This document shows, piece after piece, positions 55,153 through 64,000 of a stretch of DNA of 64,000 nucleotides. Numbering within the stretch: the first letter of the stretch is position 1; the number at the start of each line of letters is the position of its first letter. The notes under the pieces are model-generated. The model ran no database searches. It was not told the DNA's origin and saw only the letters and a list, made by a program, of their open reading frames with translations. Made by a program: the position numbers and the translations under genes. The stretch is from Rhytidiadelphus loreus (lineage: Eukaryota > Streptophyta > Bryopsida > Hypnales > Hylocomiaceae): the NCBI GenBank assembly GCA_947034895.1, contig OX344763.1, positions 18,879,001 through 18,943,000 of the forward strand, in the 5' to 3' direction.

Positions 55153-58100
55153 CTAAGGATTGTAATCAAAATCTCCTTTCACCTCTGCCCCACTACTCTC
55201 ACACCCATTTCCCAATCTTGCGTCTTCGTCGTCGGATGTGTCTTCCATATCATCTGATGAAGAGCCTAGACATGTCGTTCTTCCCTCTTGTACTTGCGTG
55301 GATGAAAGGCTTCTTCTTCGTTTGTCCTTTTTGAGTTCTTCTTTTACTCTTAATAAGGATTTCCCATTTTGTTCCTTAATGCCAACAACACTTTTCATTT
55401 TCCTCTTTGAAACATGTGGACGTGCATCAAGAGGGTTTCCAATGGCTCTTGTTTTTTTCAACGTGGATATTGCAAAAGGTTGCATGACTCTCTTCTTATT
55501 GGCTCTAGGTGATCCCCCGCCCTCTAATTTTATTGTTGAGGGCCCTCCACTACCTCCATGAATGATTATCTTCGGTGAGATTGAAGATTGTGGTTTAGGC
55601 ACTGACATTGTTGGGGGCCGTCGTGGTGGTGCATTACGAGAATGAACATTGAAGCCAATGTCTCATCCTTGTCATCGTCCGTGGACGATAAAATACCCTG
55701 ACTAGGCCGCCTTTCTTTTGAAATATTTGCAATCTGTTTTCCAAGCCCTAAGCTCCCAACGCCATCCAAAATTTGACTAGGGGTTTTCAATTGTGCACGT
55801 GGAGGGATGCTAGATGGTGGTACTTCAAAATCTTGCATGAGTTCCTTCTTGACTTCTCCATTGATGCACAAAATTGGACTTCTAAACCCCACCACACATA
55901 GATCAACATTCTTCTCCGCTTCATTTGCCTTAGGGATTGGAATACTTGGGTGACCACTGTTCGCACTTGCCAATACAATGGTTGACTCAACACTCGTGTT
56001 GCCAACGTTCATTTTGACATTCACCTCCCAAGGCTCACGTCCTCCCGTGCCGATGTGTTTGTCATTTTCTTCCGCTCGCAACACTCCTCTAAACGGAGAC
56101 TCAAGTGGAAAAAGATCTTCATCCATTCTTTGCGTCCCATCATTGGGAATCGTTCTCTCATTGGCCTCTACATAAGCGTCTTCTTTTTCCGATAGAACTT
56201 TTTCACTACTCATGAACCCACTTCCATCCACAAATCTAGCTATGGAAGGTACATCTTCATCATACCCATCATTATCCTCATCCAATGGAAAGTCATAGAT
56301 GTCTCGATCATTGGCTCGAAGATCTTCATTGGGCCGACTTGGACTATCGAACATTTCATCATCAAAATTGTGCCCGTCGTAATTCATGGCATCTTCGTCA
56401 TCCAATAGAGGCCCAACTGACGCACCATCCTCCTCGTCGTCCGAGATAAACCCCTCTGAATCTTCCGAATTCACATTGTCATCGTACCACTTCTTCTCAT
56501 CCTTTTCCTTTGATGCTGCCAAGACCTTGGAATTGGTGTACACATACACCAAGTCTGCCGCCCTTTGCGTTGTCAACTTGTTCTGAGATTTGTTGTGAAC
56601 AAAAGAATAACTACTCCAATTTCGTTCACATGAAGACGAGGATACCGGTTGTGCCAAAATTCGCTTGGCTATTGGAGCAATGAGCTTCCCACATGCACCT
56701 TCAAAATCCCACCAAGCATGCGCCGACAATTGTTGCTCATCCGGATTCAACATGTTGTGAAACGGAGGTTCCCTATGACGGAAGGCTACAAATTCTTTTA
56801 CCACCGAGGCGTACTCTCTTTGTTTGCAAATTTTCATTAGAACACGCTTGCATGCGTCCATTGCATCTTGGTCGTCGGCTAGATCCTTATCATGCAGAAG
56901 GTATGGATTCAAAAGAGCTCCTGCATAATGTAAATTTGTCTCCCCCATTCCACGGCATTTGAAAAAGGATCGCTCCAATGGTTCGGCGAGGTTTGTTGTC
57001 AAACAAAAAGGAGGCCCTTCTAGGCTAAGGACATGTTTCTCTAAATTCCTCATAATATGCAACACCTTACCCATGCATGGCGTCTTTGCATCCAAATCAC
57101 GTAGACCATATACAACGGGGGCCACCAATTCTCGCAAATTTGTCCACCGGTCCCAATAATGCTCCTCTAGAATGAACCTCTTCACATCACGAGACTTCGT
57201 GCGAGATTTGGCTTTGCCATTGTCGTTGAGTGTATTCACATATGCCACCCACTGTGGATCCACCACACTTTGTTGCAATGCTCTTTTGACTTCCAACAAA
57301 CGATTAATCATGATAAACACAGAGGCAAACCTTGTTTCCACCGGCTTCAACAAACTGTACTTTGTCTCATACTTCCGAAATATAGCAAGTGGCATGTGTC
57401 TTTTCTTGAAGAAATTCACTACGGTTTGGGCTCTCTTTACCGACTCTTCAATCCATTTCTCCTTTCCCCAATCTTTGAGCAACAAATTCAAGGCATGCAC
57501 CACGCATCCTTGAAAAAAAATGTGTGGATATTTGTTCGTTACCAAATTCCATGCTGCCGGATTCACTGGAGCATTGTCTGTGCTCACTTGCACCACATTC
57601 GTAGGACCCACCTGCTCTATGAATTTTTCTAAAATTGTGGCCAAATATTGTGCTGTCTTTTCCACCTCACTAGTATCCACTGATCCAAGGAATTGCTCAC
57701 CCGCTGAAGATACAAGCATGGCATTAATCAGTGGACGGTTTGTAACTGAGCTCCATCCATCAATGGACAATGTTGCTCCAAACTTCCTGACGCTGTCTTC
57801 GGTCCTTCTATGCACCTTCCCCACGACATTTGCCTTGGCTTGATCAAGCAATTTATGCCGTAGATCATGATATGATGGCGGAGTGTAGGCCTTACCATAC
57901 TCGGAGGTTTTTGTCACCGCTTCTCTGAAAGCTACGTTTCGGGCCACTGAAAAGGGTATATTTGCCGCGTAGAAGAAATTGGCCCACACTGCATTCAAAT
58001 TCTGTTTTTTGGTTTCTTGAAAGCCATCCAAAAGCCTACTTTGTGTTGGAGGCCTACTGCTTGAGGCCCTGCGAATGTCACGTCCGCTACATGTTTGCAT

Positions 58101-58469
58101 ACTTGGAGTTACTTCGGAACTCCCTCCAACGACTTCTTCCGGTGTTGTACAAGAATCTTCTTGCGTAGAACGTGGCATGCCCCTCCCATTTGACATATCG
58201 CTTTCAACCATAGGCAAGTTGTTGACATCCACATTTCCACGAACAGGTCTTTGTGGAAATGCCCCATTGCATCGAAGAAATAGACTTCGAGTTTCCGCTG
58301 ACAATTTCGGACACAAACTCACTCCCCTATCACGAGAACCGGGAATCGATTCATATCCTAAATGACTCAACATACGGCTCGTTTTCTTTTAAAACACGTT
58401 GTCGCAAGCCTTGCATTGTATTTTACTCGCCGAAAGGACGACATACCAAGAGGCAAGATCCTTGCTCAT
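55153..58469 (-). pseudogene. Second hAT transposase, nearly intact: stop in the BED finger and a C-terminal frameshift
   Basis: The ancestral start is probably ATG 58469 (MSKDLASWYVVLSASKIQCK). The BED finger IQCKACDNVF is followed by TAA at 58389-58391, then KKTSRMLSHLGYE. The frame is then open from 58373 to 55566 (935 residues): AVWANFFYAANIPFSVARNV, DUF659 core with ATLSIDGWSSVTNRPLINAM and VVQVSTDNAP (catalytic Asps), DWGKEKW, ETNLHYAGALLNPYLLH, and the hAT dimerisation motif SSSSCERNWSSYSFVHNKSQ with the catalytic Glu. An acidic tail ends off-frame. A frame of different phase, 55608-55153 (VPKPQSSISPKII...DMEDTSDDEDARLG), looks like the true C-terminus, implying a frameshift near 55650. 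Homologous throughout to the pseudogene at 23.5-26.8 kb. Confidence 0.9.
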
Positions 58470-58796
58470 GGTCACAAGTTCCAAACTTGAACTTCTTCAA
58501 ATTCGCAAGTTTTGGAAAATGTAAACACAAGTGAACCAATGTTTAAAATTGGGTTTACGGTCGTGCACAAAGCCTTGAAATTCAAGGTCCCCCTTCCACC
58601 AAACGATGCATTACCAAGCAAGGGACACAAAATAAATTGCAGCTCCTAGCCCTTGGAAATCGTAGTGTTCAGTGGATTTGGAGTGCCTTCATACGCCTTG
58701 TTTCTTCTACTTATACTTTGCAGCTGAATACAGGTGGCGCTGACCGTTATTCAGAAAGATGAATTTTTAAAACAGTATCAACGGACTCATTCTCCC

Positions 58797-59035
58797 CAGA
58801 ATGGCCCGTCTGATTTGACCATCCCGTCCGAACATTCCGTCGGATCGGGCCAGCTTGTCGGAACAGGCCAGCCCGTCGGAACAGGCCGTCGGAACAGGTC
58901 GTCGGAATTGGCCGTCCAAACAGGCCGTCCAAACAGGCCGTCGGAAGAGGCCGTCCGATCTGACCAGGCCGTCGGATTTGGCCAGCCCGTCCGAATTGGC
59001 CGTCAGATCAGCACGTCCGATCTTTTTATCCGGAT
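58797..59035 (-). repeat. GGCCGTCSGAACAGG array upstream of the second hAT transposase
   Basis: About 14 imperfect copies of GGCCGTCGGAACAGG / GGCCGTCCGAATTG, 330-560 bp upstream of the transposase ATG. The word GGCCGTCCGAATT also occurs in the MITE at 54.6-54.8 kb. The position matches the array upstream of the first transposase, but the motif is different. Confidence 0.85.
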
Positions 59036-59132
59036 TCGGGACTTCTTGTAGTTCAGTTTCAAATAGAACTGTTTCACACTTTCAGCACAAGTGTCCAAGG
59101 CTTATCCAAACATTTGGACTTGCCTTCTTCCA

Positions 59133-59170
59133 ATCGGGGAGGTCGCGGGTTCAAATCCCGGCTCTGATTA
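59133..59170 (+). other. tRNA-like T-arm / Pol III B box, possible SINE remnant
   Basis: GAGGTCGCGGGTTCAAATCCCGGCTCTGA has a perfect T stem-loop (CGGGTTCAAATCCCG) and the B-box consensus GGTTCAAATCC. No matching A box, anticodon arm or acceptor stem is seen upstream, so it is not a functional tRNA gene; a tRNA-derived SINE piece is possible. Confidence 0.4.
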
Positions 59171-59642
59171 ATACCTTCAAGCATGTGAGTGGTGCACAAC
59201 ACTAGTTGTGCAAAGCAATACTAACAAGTTTGTAGGAATTGATTAGAGCCTTTTGTGCCAAAAAATTTTGGAGTTCATATTTTTGCAATGAAATAATGTT
59301 ACAATGGAAAAAATACTACATATTCTATGAACAAATCATTATATCATAGCGAAAGAAGAAACAGCGACATTTGACCAACCGATTCAACAAACTAACATGC
59401 ATTGAAAGATCCATACATATCATGAACATTGGAATACAAATAAATAAATATAGTTATATATTTATATATATTTATATATATGTATATATAAAAAAGACAT
59501 ACATACGTAGATATTAAAGGCAAAACAAGACATGCCGTGATTACAATTATTTACTACTATTTTCACCTCGTGACATTAAAACAAAAGTCTATCGAGTATA
59601 GAGTTCTATTTCTTCTATTGCAATAGACCTATTGGTCCATTT
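59171..59642. other. AT-rich spacer with a (TATATATTTA)n microsatellite at 59446-59492
   Basis: 3' flank of gene D. Apart from the TATATATATTTATATATA microsatellite nothing is supported. Confidence 0.5.
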
Positions 59643-62600
59643 CTATTTAATTCTATCATTGTTGCCATCTCCCGAACCACCAGATAGACTAGAGGACCCC
59701 TCTATATTGCGTTGCGCCACTTGAGCGGCAATCCTTGGACTTCCGCGACGAGAAATTCCCCTAGGGCTTGTTGAGCTTAAGAACCGATTTGATTTGGTTG
59801 CCCTGTCCACAACGACAAATTGTTGTATTGTTTCCGGTGAATAGTCATCGTCATCTTCAATCTTCCGCTTCTGTTTGCGCTTCGGAGTCAAATCCACATC
59901 CATCGCCTTTAAGGCTCTCAGAGTAGCATCCACTCGATTTACCAACACATTCACCATATGGTCATCACTAGGGTTGTTTACCCTAAACCCTTCGGTGACT
60001 CCTTCCAATAGGAACGCCCTCCATTGACCTACGATGTCGGCCACCCTCCTATCAAATGCCCCGGCCACCTCCACGAACGAATCCCCTTTGTTTGATTCTC
60101 CATCCGTTTCCACCTGAACACAAATTGATGCAGCTTCTTCCAGCTTAGATAAGAACAGTGCCCTGCCTATGGGAACGTGATTGTATGCCTCGTACTGTTC
60201 ACTGAAGCCAAGAGGATGCTCCACCTCTATCTAATTGCCATCTGGCCCTTTCTGTACTTCTTTTTCGAGAAACCGGAAAAATTTATGGTGTTGCATGCTC
60301 CAATGCCCTCCCATACTGCGACAAAACAATTCACGAGCCTCGCCATCATCAATGGCACGAGCCCGCAACTCCACTTCCATATTTTGGGTCATCCACATGA
60401 AGGAATCCACCGGTTGCATGGATGCATCATACAATTCATGCTTCTGTTCCTTTGGATCCCATATGAGGGGTTTCCCCCAATGCGAATAATTCTGAAATTT
60501 GTATGGCCCTTGGTCAAGTGGAAGAGTCCATCTATTGTATTCGTGGCCGGGGGGCATACCTTCCAAGATGCCAAACATCTCGTAGAACCTCGGACTCAAA
60601 GGAGAACGGCACTCGGCACAAGCGGATCGAAACAGAGATGCTTGCACAACGCATTTGATATGAAAAACGTGGCGACAATGGCCCATGGTGAAGGCTCCTT
60701 CAGGCCTAAAAGGACCTTGGCAAATGCTACAATGACCCTTCAACATTTCATTGCCTGGATTAGAACCATGCACAACTATCTTCTCGTTCTTCTTGATGTG
60801 TGCTGAAAGCGTTGTATAAGGAATCCATCCTTCTTCTACTTCAAAAGTCCAATTGATGTCGCGATTGTGGGCTAGCGATTCCTTCTTGGCGTGGTTCAAC
60901 CGCTCGTACATGGCATCCATGTCTCCCCAACATGTCATTGGCATAGACCCCCAAGAATGTTGCTCGACCGCACTTTTGAATTTCTTCAAAGCAACCTCAA
61001 CGACATTGCAATCTTCATCCGACTTCATTGCAAGGGTGCGAACCCCGATCATTGCCCGAGATGCTAAAGACGGTTTGTCTTGAAGTTGTTGTATCCATGT
61101 CAACCACCGAGACTCTGATCCACTCGCCGGTAGACATTCATCCATGTTCTCCACTCGTTTCATCTGGTCCAACCTCGATTGAAGAAGGGCATTTTCTTGG
61201 TTTACCTCATTCAATCTTGCATTCAACTCGCTCCAAGTTGGAACCTCATCCACCTTTCTGGTCTCAAGCTCCTCCACTGCTTTGGCCTTCTCAAATGGAA
61301 GAGAGAGTTGATCGCTTTCTTGAGTTTTTTGCGACCTCGGTAGTTGGATCTCCACTGTAGAGAGGCCCTTTTCTTCATTTCGTTCCTTCAAATATTTCTC
61401 GCTATACTTCTTCCTTGACGCCACCAATTGCCTTCCCAATGACTCACAATTTTCAACGACCCTTCCATACTTTTTACTCCACTCGTCATTCTTCTGCTCC
61501 AGCTCCACGATTGTCTTCAAGTAGTTGTACTTCTCATCAAGAAGTGTTAGCGCTCCACTAGCAAACTTGTGAAAAGCCAATCCACCCTTCAATAGTGGAT
61601 GCGATAATGTGGATAAATTTTTGGCCAATTCCATAGCCAACGGGGCCATTTCCGCTACAGCTTCAGCAGAACATGTTATTGCTTGAGCGGATGTCACAAA
61701 ATCGTGAAGCCCAAGTTTGTTTTCGGTTGCCGTAGAGCACTCGGCCTCGTTCACGGGTTCACCTTCTCTCGATCCATCCATTTGAGGTGGGTACTCAACT
61801 CCGCACCTAAGTATGATTTCAAGATGCTCCGGATTTGGGATTTGACCCACATATTGCAATCTTCTTGGAGTTAAAGTGCACAAGAGCGGATACTTGCGCA
61901 CAATCTCCTTGCCATCAATATTGGAGGTCGTTGCCACGTTTTGAAGTCGCTCTACGAACAGACCTGACGGTTGAACTTCACGGATCGGGCTCAATATTGG
62001 ACTAGGTGGTGTTGGCGAGTCCACGTTTGGAGGAACGTACTTCAAACTATCGAGAGCATCGCTGTCTATAAGCCGTTCAATTGTAGCATTTGCTCTTGCA
62101 ACTTTGTCTTCATCCATGTCTTCTCGCGACAAGGAAGAGGGGGCAACTTCTTTCACGAGGTGGTACTTGTTTGGAGCAATGCTTTGCTCACCCGTGATTG
62201 GTACATGAACCGAGGTGGGTAAACAAGTCTCCGGATCCTTGAAATTGACCTTCCGAAATACACCTCCCGAAGAGGCATTGGTGGCCTCCGCTCCTAGTTG
62301 TGTGGGGTCCAACTGTACTGCGTCGCCTACACCCTGTGAAACCTTCATTGTAGGCGTTCTAGTATTTTTTAATACTATTTTAGATTCAGCCGTTTGTGCC
62401 CCGTGGTTGTATAAATCGGGAATATCCTTTTGATTTTTCGGAAGTTGAAGCGGCAATTGCGATGTCGTTGGAAACGTGCTCCAATCCACCTTCCGACCCA
62501 ATATGAGTTCTGCATACACCATAGATGCCGTGCTGTAATTTATGTATCCTTTACTCCTTGCCTTGTTGCCGAAGAGGGCCTTCCACACCTCGTCTGATCG

Positions 62601-62897
62601 ATGTACAAAATGACTATCCTTGCAAGTCCACGGCTTACAATTGAAATATCTTGTGTGGGCTGCGTGGCAATCCCGAGGCCACAACTTGTCAAAATGTACC
62701 ACATTGACAAATTGTTTGCACATTTTAGAGCTCCAATATTCAGCCTCCACTTTCTCCCAGTCAGGCTCCGCTTTGATGTTCGGATCATCTAAAATGTCAT
62801 ACTGCAACGCATGTCCGGCTCCCCTTATTTTAATTTTCTTCGGTGGAGGTTGTGTTGAAGTCGTCCCAATAGCCCCTCCATCACCTTCCGTGGCCAT
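59643..62897 (-). CDS. Protein D: shared N-terminal domain, long coiled coil and RING-H2; one in-frame TAG near the C-terminus
   Basis: ATG 62897 opens 888 codons to TAG 60231-60233; the same frame then stays open to 59643 (1,085 codons in all). Residues 38-135 are a diverged shared domain: WSSKMCKQFVNVVHFDKLWP, FVHRSDEVWKALFG, MVYAELILGRKVDWST. A predicted coiled coil spans about 440-600 (NDEWSKKYGRVVENCESLGR; ENALLQSRLDQMKRVENMDE). Residues 722-763 form a RING-H2 with exactly the spacing of protein C (CSICQGPFRPEG...CAEC), then YEMFGILEGMPPGHEYNR and HWGKPLIWD, also shared with C. After the TAG the frame continues EHPLGFSEQYEAYNHVPIGR and a basic KRKQKRKIEDDDD stretch, so the stop probably truncates a longer protein (CAG to TAG) or is read through. 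It lies upstream of the second hAT transposase, same strand. Confidence 0.8.
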
Positions 62898-63310
62898 GCT
62901 TGGTACTTTGAATTGAAGAGCAATTCAAAGTAAAAAATTCGGTCAATTGAAATATACGTGTAGGTAATTTAAATCTGCCAAAGTCACACCGTAATAAAAT
63001 ATGTTGGACCCCTTCTCTCCACCAAGTAAGAGCAACTAGCGCCAGAGGCAACAGCAGCACATCTGACTTGGTAAGCTTGGAGAGAAGAAGTGAAAAGAAA
63101 TGAAGGGCCCGTCCGATCATAGCAATCTCCAAACCCAAATTTGGACAAACAGATTACTATTATTTTAAATCGGGAGGGTATACAATTAACTGTCAGGCAG
63201 TTGTAGACAACCGCAAGCAATTTTTTGACTTATTTTGGGGTCAACAAATGACTCACAAGTCCTTCGGCGCTCAAGCTTGTTTACAAAGGGTCAACAAAAT
63301 AGTTTGTGGG
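62898..63310. other. Upstream region of gene D; no array of the first type
   Basis: Unlike genes A, B, C and the kinase, no GCGACTGCGGG array or promoter module is present. One GGGCCCGTCCGATC word at 63107-63120 recalls the second-lineage motif. Confidence 0.5.
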
Positions 63311-63317
63311 ACGACAA

Positions 63318-63763
63318 TGTCAGCTTCCATGGTTTCACACCATACTTGATGGAAGACGTTGGCTATCCTTTGCTTCCTTGACTATTTGTGATATATAAGC
63401 ACGAAGTGAACTTGGCCGTGGCAGAATCACTATTCAATAGGCGTTTGAGGAGGTGGTTGAAAATGCTTTTGAGTTACTGAAGCAGACTTTTGTGAAGTAT
63501 TGTCCCGTAAAATAGAGCTCTACATAACATCCATTCCTGATGTCATAACATGTTGTGCTTGACTGCACAACTTGTTGCTTCGTCAATCTGAGGATGAAAT
63601 GCAGTCTTTGTTGAATGTGCTCCAATTTGAGGGCTTCCAAGAAGGCTATGTTGTAGAGAATTACGAAGCAACTGATCTTCAAGAGTTATACGCTGGAGAC
63701 CGTGGAATGGAAGTTGCCACAACAAAGAGACAAGATCTTGGTATTTCATTGGCAATCAATTGA
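63318..63763 (+). pseudogene. PIF/Harbinger (HARBI1-like, DDE_4) transposase C-terminal fragment, broken
   Basis: Pieces in shifting frames give YLMEDVGYPLLP*LFV (Trp expected at the TGA), AESLFNRR, then VVENAFELLKQTFVKYCPVK, a frameshift, SIPDVITCCA*LHNLLL (TGA), and QSEDEMQSLLNVLQFEGFQE to the stop at 63763. The order GD(V)GYPLLP - FNRR - VVENAFELLK - CCxLHN is characteristic of the HARBI1 nuclease C-terminus. The N-terminal half is not seen. A relic; no termini identified. Confidence 0.75.
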
Positions 63764-64000
63764 GCCATACCTATGTGAAAAGTATATGTCATTCATAGAA
63801 AGACACTAGCTTCAATGTATAGGTATGTCTCTTTCTTTGTTGTATTAGAATTTCCAAATTTTCATTTACATACTTGTCGCATGGACATTGTGTGCTTTCT
63901 ATACATTAGATAATTGTGTTGTAGCATTGGATGCTCTACAGCTATATGTATATATTTCAAAACTATACAATCTTAAAACTTGATAGCTACACGTACAAAT
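63764..64000. other. AT-rich sequence to the right edge; nothing supported
   Basis: No recognisable feature. Confidence 0.3.

Noticed and set aside
59133..59170. A tRNA gene
   Set aside because: Only the T arm/B box is convincing; no acceptor stem, D arm or anticodon arm can be folded from the upstream bases.

Overview
The window is nuclear DNA of a land plant. Two conserved, intron-bearing host genes sit at its left edge: the first 13 coding exons of exportin-1 (XPO1/CRM1) and a complete two-exon DUF1664 gene, both on the minus strand. The transposable-element load, clean GT-AG introns and plant-type LTR primer-binding site fit a bryophyte- or fern-grade plant better than a compact angiosperm. 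I cannot name the species.

Layout. 0.5-5.4 kb: XPO1, running off the left edge. 6.1-7.3 kb: two related MITEs, each flanked by an 11-12 bp direct repeat. 8.6-10.4 kb: DUF1664. 10.9-13.9 kb: AT-rich non-coding DNA with a 369-bp palindrome. 13.9-16.2 kb: a dead pogo-like (DDE_1) transposon. 16.2-18.7 kb: LTR-like debris with short repeats. 18.7-22.5 kb: a 3.4-kb LTR (TGTCG...CGACA) that itself carries a ~628-codon ORF, followed by a PBS and the start of a gag-like ORF, cut off at 22527 by a hAT end.

22.5-53.4 kb is the most interesting part. It is bounded by an inverted R end (22527) and an inverted L end (53417) of one hAT family. Between them lie a decayed hAT transposase, three proteins sharing an unrecognised N-terminal domain (A, B, C; C also has a RING-H2 finger), a protein-kinase-like gene with one in-frame TAG, and a spliced gene of unknown function (E). 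Each gene is preceded by CpG-rich arrays of a GGGCGACTGCGGGTC-like motif, and most also by a shared ~33-bp promoter module. The same motif fills the subterminal parts of the hAT ends. Nested inside is a complete 8,446-bp non-autonomous member of the same family (30901-39346). It has a perfect 8-bp target duplication, the same L and R ends, two satellite-like arrays and long inverted arms.

54.6-62.9 kb repeats the theme with a second hAT lineage: a 219-bp hAT-like MITE, a decayed hAT transposase, a GGCCGTCSGAA-type array upstream of it, and a fourth member of the domain family (D, also RING-H2) next to the transposase. The right edge holds a broken PIF/Harbinger transposase.

My main inference is that a plant hAT lineage travels with a set of accessory genes (shared-domain coiled-coil/RING proteins plus a kinase) under shared repeat-array promoters. 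The inner element is proven by its target duplication. The outer 31-kb unit is not, because its flanking 8-mers differ. Many element ORFs are broken by single in-frame stops, mostly TAG. The inferred original codons fit C-to-T decay of methylated DNA.
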